From Actinomadura sp. WMMA1423 (lineage in GTDB: Bacteria; Actinomycetota; Actinomycetes; Streptosporangiales; Streptosporangiaceae), in NCBI RefSeq assembly GCF_006547145.1, contig NZ_CP041244.1, positions 8,246,001-8,310,000 of the forward strand: DNA of 64,000 nucleotides, given 5' to 3'. Below are positions 1 through 8,625 of this stretch, in pieces. Position 1 is the stretch's first letter; every line of letters begins with the position of its first letter. The notes under the pieces were generated by a model, which worked only from the letters and a program-made list of their open reading frames with translations, was not told the origin of the DNA and did not search any database. The position numbers and the translations under genes were made by a program.

Positions 1-1253
1 AGGACGATGTGCGCGTTGGTGCCGCCCAGGCCGAAGCCGCTGACCCCGGCGAGGACCTCCCCGTCCGGCAGCGGCATCGCCTCCTTGACGAGCCGGAGCC
101 CGTTCGCCGCCAGCTTCAGCCTCGGGTTCTCGCTGTCGGAGAACCGGCTGAGCGGCACCACGCGGTGGTGCAGGGCCAGCGTGGTCTTGATCAGGCCGGC
201 GATGCCCGCCGCCCCCTCGGCGTGGCCGATGTTGCCCTTGACGGACCCGATCGCGCACGGCCGCTCCCGGGGGACGCCGTGCACCTTCCCGAGGGCGCGG
301 GCCTCCAGCCGGTCGCCCAGCAGCGTCCCCGTCCCGTGCGTCTCCACATAGGCGACGTCCTCCGGGCGGACCCCCGCGCGCTCGTAGGCCTCGGCCATCA
401 CGGCCTGCTGGGCGTGCGGGTTCGGCGCGGTGACCGTCGTACTGCGGCCGCCGTGGTTGACCGCGCCGCCCTTGATGACCGCGTACACGGGCAGGCCGTC
501 GGCGAGGGCGTCCTCCAGCCGGCGCAGGACGAGCGCCGCGACGCCCTCGGCGCGCCCGAAGCCGTCGGCCTTGGAGCTGAACGGCTTGCAGCGGCCGTCC
601 GGGGAGGCCACCTTCGCCTGGGCGAAGTAGATGCTGGACGAGGGGGTGATGAACAGGTTCACCGACCCCACCAGCGCCTGGTCGCAGACGCCGGCCCGGA
701 GGGCGTGGCAGGCCTCCTCGGTCGCCACCAGCGAGGACGAGCACGCCGTGTCGATCGCCATGCTCGGGCCCCGCAGATCGAGCTGGTAGGAGATGCGGTT
801 GGCGGCCATCGCATAGCCGTTCCCGGAGCCGACGTGGCCGGTGATGCTCGTGAAGTTGGTCATCAGCAGGCTCATCCACTCCGAGCCCATGATCCCGACG
901 TAGACGCCGGTCCTGCCGCCCGCGAGCGAGCGCGGGTCGATCGTCGCGTCCTCGAGGGCGCGCCACGCGGTCTGGAGCAGCAGCCGGATCTGGGGGTCGG
1001 CGACCTCGGCCTCCTCCTTGGAGAATCCGAAGAACTCGTGGTCGAAGGCGTCGGCGTCGTCGATGAAGCCCGCGTACCGGGTGTTGGTCTTGCCGAGGCC
1101 GCCGTCCGGGTCGTAGTAGACGTCGGCGTCCCAGCGGGACTCCGGCACCTCGGTCACCCCCTCGTCGCCGCGCATCAGCAGGTCCCACAGCGCGGCGGGG
1201 TCGGGTGCCTTGGGGAAGCGGCAGTCGATGCCGACGATGGCGATGTCCGTCAT
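1..1253 (-). CDS. Type I polyketide synthase, N-terminal ketosynthase domain (partial)
   Basis: The visible 417 residues are a complete-looking type I ketosynthase domain beginning directly at the N-terminus (MTDIAIVGIDCRFP), with no loading or docking domain in front. The nucleophile is Cys171 in DTACSSS. The two His motifs follow, in HGTGTLLGD and in NIGHAEGAAG, so the domain should be able to condense. The protein runs off the left edge, so AT, KR, DH and ACP content is unknown. The ATG overlaps the stop of the upstream KS-like gene by 4 bp (ATGA), which implies translational coupling with the discrete KS pair. A KS that starts the polypeptide fits an iterative or single-module PKS. Confident as a type I KS; programming and product are unknown. 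Confidence 0.93.
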   Translation of the reverse strand, partial: MTDIAIVGIDCRFPKAPDPAALWDLLMRGDEGVTEVPESRWDADVYYDPDGGLGKTNTRYAGFIDDADAFDHEFFGFSKEEAEVADPQIRLLLQTAWRALEDATIDPRSLAGGRTGVYVGIMGSEWMSLLMTNFTSITGHVGSGNGYAMAANRISYQLDLRGPSMAIDTACSSSLVATEEACHALRAGVCDQALVGSVNLFITPSSSIYFAQAKVASPDGRCKPFSSKADGFGRAEGVAALVLRRLEDALADGLPVYAVIKGGAVNHGGRSTTVTAPNPHAQQAVMAEAYERAGVRPEDVAYVETHGTGTLLGDRLEARALGKVHGVPRERPCAIGSVKGNIGHAEGAAGIAGLIKTTLALHHRVVPLSRFSDSENPRLKLAANGLRLVKEAMPLPDGEVLAGVSGFGLGGTNAHIV

Positions 1254-2284
1254 GCTCCTGGTCCTCCTCGGCCGCCGGTCCGCAGCAAGCAGCACCCGGC
1301 GTGCCCGTCGCTGTCGATGGTGGTGATGAGCGCGAGACCACCGGCGGGGTCGGGGGCCGCCCGCTCCCGTCCGGCGCCGGAGACCGCGATCGCGGCGGCG
1401 ACCTGGAGCGCGCCGGCGGCCCCGAAGGCGTCACCGACGATCTCCGAAAACCGCACGACGCGGGTGCGGGCCGGAACGCGCATGCGGGCGTCCTCCGGTC
1501 CCGAGGGCACGAGGACGCCGACGTCCTCCAGGTCCGCGCCCGCCGTGCGCAGCGCCCTGTGCACGGCGGCGCCCAGAACGTCGTGCGCCTGGCCGGGCTC
1601 GTCGAAGACGCCGCTCTCCAGTGCGAGGACCTCGGCGAGCACGGGCCGGCCCCGGGAGCGCGCCCGGCCGGCGGACTCGACGAGGAACACGGCGCACCCC
1701 TCGGCGGGCCGCCCCGCGCGCCCGGCGGCCTCGGCGATCGCCGCGCGCCGGTCGTTCAGGTCCTCGTAGGCGCCGCAGACGACGGCGTCGGCCCGGCCGG
1801 CGGCGAGCAGCCGCCGCGCGTACCGCAGCGCGGCGAGTCCGGTGGCGCCGCCCGCCGTCACGGTCGCGTTGGGCCCCTGGAGGTCGAACGCCATCGCGGC
1901 CTGGGCGCTCGCGTAGTTCATCACGCACGCGGGGACGAGCGCCGGGTTGACGTTGTCGGGCCGCGGCCGGGTCAGCGAGTCCCGGGTGAGCGTCATCGAC
2001 TGGTCGATCCCGGCCGCGCCGCTGCCGAGCACGAGGGCCCGGCGGTGGGGCGGCCATCCCTCCAGGACGTCTCCGCCGAGGAGGTCCGCGATCGCGGCGA
2101 GCGCCATCGCGGAGGGGCGGTCGACCAGCCGGACGGGGCGCGCGGACGGGTCGGGGGCCTCGGTGCGGAAGTCCTCGACGGCGCCGCCGGGAAGCGGCGT
2201 CCCCGCGCGGACGGCCTCGCCGAACGGGCCGGCGCCGACGCCCGCGGGCGACATCAGCGCCATCGCCGAGATGGCGGTGCTCAC
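1250..2284 (-). CDS. Ketosynthase-fold partner lacking the active Cys (chain-length-factor-like)
   Basis: This 344-residue thiolase-fold protein pairs with the KS encoded just upstream, overlapping its stop by 4 bp (GTGA), so the GTG start is well supported. Where an active KS has its cysteine, this protein reads TAGGATG near residues 143 to 149. The downstream His of HGTGT is not present (GVLVPSGPED instead), and the last GH motif reads VGDAFGAAGA. It therefore cannot condense by itself. In type II systems the inactive half of a KS-alpha/KS-beta heterodimer sets chain length, and that is the likely role here by analogy. It could also serve only as a structural partner or as a decarboxylase. 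Sequence similarity to classical aromatic CLFs was not measured. Confidence 0.8.
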   Translation of the reverse strand: MSTAISAMALMSPAGVGAGPFGEAVRAGTPLPGGAVEDFRTEAPDPSARPVRLVDRPSAMALAAIADLLGGDVLEGWPPHRRALVLGSGAAGIDQSMTLTRDSLTRPRPDNVNPALVPACVMNYASAQAAMAFDLQGPNATVTAGGATGLAALRYARRLLAAGRADAVVCGAYEDLNDRRAAIAEAAGRAGRPAEGCAVFLVESAGRARSRGRPVLAEVLALESGVFDEPGQAHDVLGAAVHRALRTAGADLEDVGVLVPSGPEDARMRVPARTRVVRFSEIVGDAFGAAGALQVAAAIAVSGAGRERAAPDPAGGLALITTIDSDGHAGCCLLRTGGRGGPGA

Positions 2285-3597
2285 GCGGCCCCCTCCCGCG
2301 CGCCGGCGCCGGCTTCCGCGGGCGGCACGTCCGGCAGCGCGCCGGCGTGGCGCAGCACGACCGCGGCGTTGTTGCCCCCGACGCCGAGCGAGTTGACCAC
2401 GGCCGTGCGAACCCGGGCGGGGCGCGGCGCGCCCGTCACGCAGTCGACGGGGCACTCGGGGTCGGGCGTGGAGAAGTTGACGGTGGGCGGGATGAACCCG
2501 TGCGCCATGCCGAGCACCGCCGCGATGCACGCGTGCGCGCCGGCCGCGCCCTGCGTGTGGCCGATCATCGACTTGAGGGCGGTGACGGGCGGCCCCGCGG
2601 CGCCGAACACGTCCGCGAAGGCGGCCGACTCCATCGCATCGTTGATCTTCGTGCCGGTGCCGTGCGCGAAGACCACGTCCACCTCGGACGGGGCCGCGCC
2701 GGCGTCGCGCAGCGCGCCCGCCAGGCAGTCGGCGACGCGCTCGCGCAGCGGTCTCGTGGGGTGCTCGGCGTCGCAGTTGAGCCCGAACCCGGCGACCTCG
2801 GCGAGGACGGTCGCGCCGCGCCGGCGCGCGTGGCCGAGGGTCTCAAGGACGAGCATCCCGGCCCCCTCGCCGAACATGAACCCGCTCCGGTGCAGGTCGA
2901 AGGGGCTGCACCTCTCCGGGGCCCACGCCCGCAGCCGGTAGAACCCGGCGAACGCCATGCGGCTCACCGAGTCGGCCCCGCCGCAGACCGCGAACTCGGC
3001 CTCGCCGCCGCGCAGGGCGTCCAGGGCGTGGCCGACCGCGTAGTTGCCCGCGGCGCACACCGTCGGGATCGCGACGGCCTCCACGTCGGTCAGCCCGAGC
3101 TCCACGGCCACCGCGACGGGCAGCCGCCCCGGATGCACCCGCCGCGCGCGCGACGCGGGCAGCCGCGCCAGGCCGCCGGCGACCTCGGCGGCGGCCAGCG
3201 CGTCCACGTCGAGCGACTCGCCGCAGGTGGTGCCGACGGCGACGACGCCGCGCTCGTCCCGGACCGACGCGGGGTCGAGCCCCGCGTCCCGCATCGCCAT
3301 CCGCGCGGCGGCGGCCGCCTGGGCGCCGACCTTGCCGAAGCGGCCCGGCTCGATCCGGCGCAGGCGGGTCTCGGGATCGAACCCGGGCACCTCGTAGGCG
3401 CGGGCGTACCTGAAGCCGGTCGTGTCGAACCCGCTGATCGGCGACGCGCCGCAGGCGCCGTCCCGCAGCGCCGCCAGGAAGTCCGCGCGGCCGATGCCGA
3501 TGCTCGAGATGACGCCCAGCCCGGTGACGACGACCCGGGGCCGGCGGCTTTCTGCCGGGCCCCGGGCGCGGGGACGGTCTTGGGAAACGGTGGACAT
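2281..3597 (-). CDS. Discrete beta-ketoacyl-ACP synthase (FabF/KS-alpha type)
   Basis: A 438-residue FabF-like ketosynthase with all catalytic residues: Cys in TVCAAGNYA, His in HGTGTKIND and His in IGHTQGAAGA. It would catalyse decarboxylative Claisen condensation on an acyl carrier protein. It is the first gene of a leftward operon with the Cys-less KS partner and the type I PKS. The ATG at 3597 is directly preceded by GGAG, too close for ideal use. An in-frame TTG at 3603 has a better-spaced GAGGTGAG, so the true start may be two codons upstream. The CAAGN nucleophile context differs from the usual aromatic type II KS-alpha, so this may belong to a reducing or specialised clade. Primary-metabolism FabF is unlikely given the neighbours. 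Confidence 0.88.
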   Translation of the reverse strand: MSTVSQDRPRARGPAESRRPRVVVTGLGVISSIGIGRADFLAALRDGACGASPISGFDTTGFRYARAYEVPGFDPETRLRRIEPGRFGKVGAQAAAAARMAMRDAGLDPASVRDERGVVAVGTTCGESLDVDALAAAEVAGGLARLPASRARRVHPGRLPVAVAVELGLTDVEAVAIPTVCAAGNYAVGHALDALRGGEAEFAVCGGADSVSRMAFAGFYRLRAWAPERCSPFDLHRSGFMFGEGAGMLVLETLGHARRRGATVLAEVAGFGLNCDAEHPTRPLRERVADCLAGALRDAGAAPSEVDVVFAHGTGTKINDAMESAAFADVFGAAGPPVTALKSMIGHTQGAAGAHACIAAVLGMAHGFIPPTVNFSTPDPECPVDCVTGAPRPARVRTAVVNSLGVGGNNAAVVLRHAGALPDVPPAEAGAGAREGAA

Positions 3598-3847
3598 CTC
3601 CAATTCGGCTCACCTCGAAGCGAGGATTTCCCGCCGCGGCGCCCGGCTCAATGGCCGTCGGCGCGCCCTATCGCGCTGCGCTCATGGCCATGCCCGCTTC
3701 GGTACGTCCGGGCCCCGGCCCGGGGCTGCCCGTGCACCGGCGAAAGAGCGGCCGAATCGGCAGTCCGCAGGCCGGCCCCCGCGTCTAGTGTCCAGGGGCG
3801 AAGTCGACCCGGCCGGGAGTGCCTTTCATGAATGGGATTCGAGTCGC
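3598..3847. promoter_or_regulatory. Divergent intergenic region between KS and CoA-ligase operons
   Basis: These 250 bp separate the leftward KS/KS-like/PKS operon from the rightward CoA ligase and must hold promoters for both. No coding potential is convincing. A GGCCATGCCC string near 3687 resembles the GGCATGCCC core of the element repeated upstream of the ammonia-lyase and arylsulfotransferase genes. A TAGTGT hexamer near 3786 could be a rightward -10. Both are weak visual matches. Confidence 0.4.
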
Positions 3848-5623
3848 ATGGTGAATTCGTTCGCGCGGCTGTTCGCGGAGCCGAGGATCAGCGCGGTGCG
3901 GCGACCCGACGGGACGGTGCTGCTGTCCTCGGGGGCGCCGCTGGAGCACTACGACGCCGACCTCGCGCGCCCCCTGCGCCGGTGGGCGGCGGAGCGGCCG
4001 GGCGCCGTCCTCGCCGCCGAGCGGCGCAGCCGCGGGTGGGAGGAGCTGACCTACGGCGACGCCCTCGCGGACGCGGAGGCGCTGGGGCAGGCCCTGCTGG
4101 AGCGCGGCCTCGGCCCGGAGCGCCCGCTCATGGTGCTGTCGGGCAACTCGCTGCGGCACCTGCGGCTCACCCTCGCCGGGTACCTCGCCGGGATCCCGGT
4201 GGTCTCGCTCAGCACCGCGTACTCGCTGAGCGGCGGCCACGAGCGGCTGCGCGCGGTCGCCGGCATCGCCCGGCCCGGCGCCGTCTACGCCGAGGACGGC
4301 CGGGAGTACGGCGCGGCGCTGGCCGCGCTCGCCGGGCTGGCCCCGCGCGCGATCCTCGGCCGGGAGGGCGGCGGGGAGCCCTTCGAGGAACTGCTGCGCA
4401 CCGAGCCGGGGGAGCGGCTCGCCGCGGCCCGGGCCGCCGTCACCCCCGACTCCGTCGCCAAGATCTTCTTCACGAGCGGCTCGACCGGGCGCCCGAAGGC
4501 CGTCCCGAACACGCACCGCATGCTGTGCGCCGTCCAGCAGATGATGCGGCAGGTCTGGCCGTTCCTCGCCGAGACGCGGCTGACCCTCGTCGACTGGCTG
4601 CCCTGGAGCCACACATTCGGCGGCAACCACAACCTCCACATGGTCCTGACGAACGGCGGCACCCTCGCCATCGACGACGGCGGGCCGACCCCCGAGCTCC
4701 TGGCGCGCAGCCTGCGCAACCTCACCGAGTTCTCGCCGAACGTCTACTTCAACGTGCCCGCCGGCTTCGCGCTGCTCGCGGAGGCGCTGGAGTGCGACTC
4801 GGTGCTCGCCAAGACGTTCTTCGCCCGGCTGGGCCTGCTGTTCAGCGCCGGCGCCCCGCTGCCCGCCGAGCTGCGCGAGCGGATGCTGCGGCTGGCGGAG
4901 CGGTTCTCACCCGGGACGGTCCGCTTCACCTCCTCGTGGGGCCTCACCGAGACGGCGTCGGCCGTGACCTCCGCGCACCTGGACACCGACGTGCCGGGCG
5001 CGATCGGCGTGCCCCTGCCGGGGGTCCGGCTCAAGCTGGCCCCGGTCGACGGGCGGCTGGAGATGCGGGCCGCGGGCCCCACGGTCATGGCCGGGTACCT
5101 GCACGACCCGGACCGCACGGCCGCCGCGTTCGACGAGGAGGGCTACTACCGGACGGGTGACGCCGGCGCGCTCGCCGACGAGGGCGACCCCGGCCGCGGC
5201 CTCGTGTTCCAGGGGCGCATCAGCGAGGACTTCAAGCTGACGACCGGCACGTGGGTGCGGGTCGGCGCGCTGCGGGCGGCGCTGCTGGCGGCCGCCGACC
5301 TGCTCGGCGAGGTCGTGATCACCGGGGCGGGCCGCCCCCATGCGGGGGCGCTCGCCTGGACCCGGTGCGTCGGCGACCCGGCGGTCACGCGCCGGTGCCT
5401 GGCCGAGGCCCTGGCCAGGTTCAACGCGGGGCAGCGGTCCTCGCGGCGGATCGAGCGGCTCCTGCTGCTGGCCGAGCCCCCGGACCGCGACGCGGGGGAG
5501 CTGACCGACAAGGGCTCGGTGAGCCAGCTGGAAGTGCTCCGCAACCGCTCCGCACAGGTGGATCTGCTCTACCGCGACCCGCCGCCGCCCGAGGTGATCC
5601 TGCCCGCCGACCACGCCGACTGA
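3848..5623 (+). CDS. Aryl/cinnamoyl-CoA ligase (feruloyl-CoA synthetase type)
   Basis: A 591-residue ANL-superfamily adenylate-forming enzyme. The AMP/phosphate loop is FFTSGSTGRPKAVPNTH, followed by PWSHTFGGNHN (typical of feruloyl-CoA synthetases), SWGLTETAS and YYRTGD. It would activate an aromatic acid as acyl-AMP and then as a CoA thioester. The next gene is a phenylalanine-type ammonia-lyase, so trans-cinnamate is the obvious substrate and cinnamoyl-CoA the likely starter for one of the PKSs. The C-terminal region has SEDFKLTTGTWV and a late TDKGSVSQ, where the adenylation lysine of this subfamily sits. Start chosen at ATG 3848; the adjacent GTG 3851 is an alternative. Coumarate, ferulate or benzoate are other possible substrates. 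Confidence 0.88.
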   Translation: MVNSFARLFAEPRISAVRRPDGTVLLSSGAPLEHYDADLARPLRRWAAERPGAVLAAERRSRGWEELTYGDALADAEALGQALLERGLGPERPLMVLSGNSLRHLRLTLAGYLAGIPVVSLSTAYSLSGGHERLRAVAGIARPGAVYAEDGREYGAALAALAGLAPRAILGREGGGEPFEELLRTEPGERLAAARAAVTPDSVAKIFFTSGSTGRPKAVPNTHRMLCAVQQMMRQVWPFLAETRLTLVDWLPWSHTFGGNHNLHMVLTNGGTLAIDDGGPTPELLARSLRNLTEFSPNVYFNVPAGFALLAEALECDSVLAKTFFARLGLLFSAGAPLPAELRERMLRLAERFSPGTVRFTSSWGLTETASAVTSAHLDTDVPGAIGVPLPGVRLKLAPVDGRLEMRAAGPTVMAGYLHDPDRTAAAFDEEGYYRTGDAGALADEGDPGRGLVFQGRISEDFKLTTGTWVRVGALRAALLAAADLLGEVVITGAGRPHAGALAWTRCVGDPAVTRRCLAEALARFNAGQRSSRRIERLLLLAEPPDRDAGELTDKGSVSQLEVLRNRSAQVDLLYRDPPPPEVILPADHAD

Positions 5624-5627
5624 GCCA

Positions 5628-5678
5628 GGCATGCCCATAAAGGCAGCACGTGAGCGCGGCGGCATAGGGATTTTCCGG
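5628..5678 (+). promoter_or_regulatory. Shared upstream element, copy A (ammonia-lyase promoter region)
   Basis: Gap-free alignment with 15487..15537 gives about 36 identities in 51 positions. The conserved blocks are GGCATGCCC, GGCAG, GCGCGGC and AGGGATTnTCCGG, at identical spacing. It lies 60 nt upstream of the ammonia-lyase start. The palindromic GGCATGCCC suggests a dimeric regulator site, perhaps for the LuxR protein at 11456, although this is inference. Confidence 0.5.
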
Positions 5679-5738
5679 TAACGGGGCCCTTGCCCAGACT
5701 TTCGGTACCGGACGCCTGAACGAGAATGGAGTTCGCAC

Positions 5739-7445
5739 ATGGCCGACAAGCTCTCCGCGGCGTTTTCCTCATCGTCCGAATCACTTGAATCACCTGAATC
5801 ACCCGGACCTTCCGGGCCGTCTGGGACGCCTGAACTGCCTCGATCGCCGACGTTGCCGCTCGACGGCCACCGGCTGACCCTGGCGGAGACCGTCGCGGTC
5901 GCCAGGGCGCCGCGCCGCCCGCGCGTCGGGCTGGCCCCCGACGCGGTGTCGCGGATGGAGGCCACGGTGAGGGCCAAGGACGACCTCATCGCGGCGGGGC
6001 TGCCGATCTACGGGGTGACCGCGGGCTTCGGCGACAGCAACACCCGGCAGATCCACGGGGGCAAGGCCGCGGCGCTCCAGGAGAACCTGCTGCGCTTCCT
6101 GAACTGCGGGACCGGCGCCGCGGCCGAGCCGGACGTCCTGCGCGCGACGCTGCTGGTCCGTGCCAACTGCCTCGCCCGGGGCTACTCGGCGATACGGCCG
6201 CGCGTCGTCGAGCTGCTGCTGGAATGCCTCAACCACGACATCCTGCCGCTCATCCCGGAGCGCGGGTCGGTCGGCGCCAGCGGCGACCTCGTCCCGCTCA
6301 GCTATGTGGGCCGGATGCTGACCGGCGAGGGCGACGTCCTGGCCGGCGGCGAGCGGCGCCCGGCCGCCGCCGCCCTCGCGCGCGCCGGGCTGAGCCCGGT
6401 GTCACTGGAGGCCAAGGAGGGGCTGGCGCTGGTCAACGGCACCTCGTTCATGTCGGCGTTCGCCGTGCTGGCCGCCCACGACGCGGGCGAGCTGGCGTAC
6501 GCGGCCGAGCTGTGCACGGCGATGGCGAGCCAGGTGCTGCTCGGCAACCCGGCGCACTTCGACGACTTCCTGTTCCGGCAGAAGCCGCACGAGGGCGTCC
6601 TCGCGAGCGCCCGCACGATCCGCGGGCTGCTGGCCGGCGGGGGGCGCGGCGGCGGCCCGGGCGCGGACGAGGCGTGGACGGGCGACGGCTACCGCCAGCT
6701 GGAGCGGCCCATCCAGGACCGCTACTCGGTGCGCTGCGCGCCGCACGTGGTGGGCGCGCTGCGCGACACCCTCGTCTGGGCCGGGCAGATGCTGGAGATC
6801 GAGGTCAACTCCTCCAACGACAACCCGCTGTTCCGCCCCGACGGAACGGTCCTGAACGGCGGCAACTTCTACGGCGGGCACGTCGGCCAGACGATGGACT
6901 CGCTGAAGACCGCGGTGGCGAGCGTCGCCGACCTGCTCGACCGCCAGCTGGAGCTGGTCGTCGACGAGAAGTTCAACAACGGCCTGACGCCCAACCTCAT
7001 CCCCCGCTACGAGGCCGGGAGCTGGGACGCCGGCCTGCACCACGGCTTCAAGGGGATGCAGATCAGCGCGTCGTCGCTGGTGGCCGAGGCGCAGCGGTGG
7101 ACGATGCCCGCGACGTCCTTCTCCCGCTCCACCGAGGCCCACAACCAGGACAAGGTGAGCATGGGCACGATCGCCGCGCGGGACGCGCGCTCGGTCGTGG
7201 AGCTGGCGCAGGAGGTCGCCGCGATCCACCTGATCGCCCTGTGCCAGGCCGCCGACCTGCGGGGGCTGGAGCACCTGAGCTCCGCGACCGCCGCCGTCCA
7301 CACCCTGGTCCGCAAGATGACGCCGTTCCTGGACGGTGACCGGCCCCTCCAGGAGGACATCCGGCGCGTCCGGGACGCCATCCGCTCCGGTGAGCTGCGC
7401 AGGGCCGTCGCCGAGAGCGGGAGCGGCGTGCCCGCCCTCGGCTGA
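5739..7445 (+). CDS. MIO-type aromatic amino acid ammonia-lyase, probably phenylalanine
   Basis: A 568-residue member of the HAL/PAL family. The Ala180-Ser181-Gly182 tripeptide (GASGDLVPLSY) forms the MIO electrophile. Tyr91 in IYGVTAGFG and Asn233 in LVNGTSF are the expected active-site residues. The selectivity pair is Phe120-Leu121 (ENLLRFLNCG), as in Phe-specific plant PALs, rather than the His of tyrosine ammonia-lyases. Deamination of phenylalanine to trans-cinnamate is therefore predicted, feeding the CoA ligase upstream. An aminomutase making beta-phenylalanine cannot be excluded from sequence alone. The first 38 residues are a Ser/Pro/Glu-rich tail built partly from a tandem GAATCAC-type DNA repeat. 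The ATG has GGAG seven nt upstream. Histidine catabolism is unlikely given the context. Confidence 0.87.
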   Translation: MADKLSAAFSSSSESLESPESPGPSGPSGTPELPRSPTLPLDGHRLTLAETVAVARAPRRPRVGLAPDAVSRMEATVRAKDDLIAAGLPIYGVTAGFGDSNTRQIHGGKAAALQENLLRFLNCGTGAAAEPDVLRATLLVRANCLARGYSAIRPRVVELLLECLNHDILPLIPERGSVGASGDLVPLSYVGRMLTGEGDVLAGGERRPAAAALARAGLSPVSLEAKEGLALVNGTSFMSAFAVLAAHDAGELAYAAELCTAMASQVLLGNPAHFDDFLFRQKPHEGVLASARTIRGLLAGGGRGGGPGADEAWTGDGYRQLERPIQDRYSVRCAPHVVGALRDTLVWAGQMLEIEVNSSNDNPLFRPDGTVLNGGNFYGGHVGQTMDSLKTAVASVADLLDRQLELVVDEKFNNGLTPNLIPRYEAGSWDAGLHHGFKGMQISASSLVAEAQRWTMPATSFSRSTEAHNQDKVSMGTIAARDARSVVELAQEVAAIHLIALCQAADLRGLEHLSSATAAVHTLVRKMTPFLDGDRPLQEDIRRVRDAIRSGELRRAVAESGSGVPALG

Positions 7446-7451
7446 ACCGGC

Positions 7452-7489
7452 GCCCGGCGGGTGCCCGCCTGCGAGGGCACCCGCCGGGC
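7452..7489. terminator. Bidirectional hairpin terminator between convergent genes
   Basis: A perfect 15-bp inverted repeat (arms 7452-7466 and 7475-7489, 8-nt loop) fills the gap between the ammonia-lyase stop and the stop of the opposing acyltransferase. No U-tract follows, as is usual for actinomycete terminators. Confidence 0.85.
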
Positions 7490-7492
7490 CGC

Positions 7493-8584
7493 TCAGCCGG
7501 GGTCCACCCAGAACCGGCGGCGCTGCCAGGGCTGGGCGGGCAGCGGAACCCGCCGTCCCGCCGCCCGCACCCGCGACCAGTCCGGCGCGCGCCCCGCGGC
7601 GTAGGCGGCGCCGAGCGCCGCCAGCAGGGTCTCCATCTCCGGCTGCCGCCGCACCAGGGACGGGACGCAAGCCGCCGCCGCGCCCGCGGCCTCGATCGCG
7701 TCGCCCACGGCCGAGACCAGCAGCGGGTGCGGGCTGATCTCCACGAACAGCACCGGCTCGTCGCCGGACAGCGCGGACCGGACCGCGGGCGCGAACCGCA
7801 CCGGGCGCCGCACGTTCTCCATCCAGTACGCGCCGTCCAGCTCCGGACCCGTGACCGGGCGGTCCCAGACCGTCGAGTGCAGCGGGATCGCGGGCGCCTT
7901 CGCCCGCACCCCGGCGAGGGCCGCGCGCAGGCCGTCGCGGATCGGCTCGACCTGCGGCCCGTGCGAGGCGTACCCGACCGCCACGCGGCGGCAGAACACC
8001 CCGCGCTCGCGGAGCGGCGCGACGATCCGCTCGATCGCCTCCGGGTCGCCCGACAGGACGGTGAACCGGTCGCTGTTGAGCACCCCGGCGCACACGAGGT
8101 CCGCGTGCCTCCCGATCGCCTCCTCGGCCTCCTTCTCCCCGAGGCCCACCGCCCACATCGCGCCCGCCGCGCCCAGCTCCCGCAGCAGGACGCCGCGGCG
8201 GGACACCACCGCGGCCGCGTCCCGGACGGACAGGGCCCCGGCGGCCGTGGCGGCGGCGATCTCGCCCATGCTGTGCCCGATGATGAGGTCCGGCCCGACG
8301 CCCCAGTCCAGCCAGACCGCCGCCAGCGCCACCTGGAACGCCCAGAGCACCGGCTGGATCTCCGACACGTCCGACAGCGGCGCGTCGCTGTCCAGCCGCC
8401 GGCGCGGCGACCAGCCGAGCTCGTCCTCCACGGCGGCGGCGCACTCCTCCAGCGCGCCGGCGAAGACCGGGCTGGACTCCAGCAGCCCGCGGCCCATGCC
8501 CACCCACTGGGCGCCCTGGCCGGGGAAGACGAACACCAGCCGCGGCGATCCGCCGGGCTCGGCGGTGATCGCGGGACCGTCCAT
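7493..8584 (-). CDS. Discrete acyltransferase, methylmalonyl-CoA type
   Basis: A free-standing 363-residue AT that looks like an excised type I PKS AT domain. It opens with FPGQGAQWVGMG, has the nucleophile motif GHSMGEIAAA, and has the specificity motif YASH. YASH is the methylmalonyl-CoA signature in actinomycete PKS ATs, where malonyl-specific ones usually have HAFH. It would load an extender onto the free ACP at 10912 or onto an AT-less PKS in trans. The ATG at 8584 has AAAGG eight nt upstream; an upstream GTG at 8593 has no suitably spaced ribosome site. It is the last gene of the leftward ACP/aminotransferase/INO1 operon, separated from INO1 by a strong hairpin. Confidence 0.88.
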   Translation of the reverse strand: MDGPAITAEPGGSPRLVFVFPGQGAQWVGMGRGLLESSPVFAGALEECAAAVEDELGWSPRRRLDSDAPLSDVSEIQPVLWAFQVALAAVWLDWGVGPDLIIGHSMGEIAAATAAGALSVRDAAAVVSRRGVLLRELGAAGAMWAVGLGEKEAEEAIGRHADLVCAGVLNSDRFTVLSGDPEAIERIVAPLRERGVFCRRVAVGYASHGPQVEPIRDGLRAALAGVRAKAPAIPLHSTVWDRPVTGPELDGAYWMENVRRPVRFAPAVRSALSGDEPVLFVEISPHPLLVSAVGDAIEAAGAAAACVPSLVRRQPEMETLLAALGAAYAAGRAPDWSRVRAAGRRVPLPAQPWQRRRFWVDPG

Positions 8585-8625
8585 CAGCGTCACCTTTCTC
8601 GGCCCGCCCCCGGCCGGGGACGGGA

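Noticed and set aside
1205..3831. Long plus-strand open frames opposite the KS genes (about 490 to 580 codons)
   Set aside because: Arg/Ala/Gly/Pro-rich shadow frames of high-GC DNA. The minus strand encodes proteins with intact family motifs and overlapping stop/start codons.
5739..7445. Housekeeping histidine ammonia-lyase (hutH)
   Set aside because: The FL selectivity pair, the unusual N-terminal tail, and placement beside a cinnamoyl-CoA-type ligase in a PKS cluster argue against histidine degradation.
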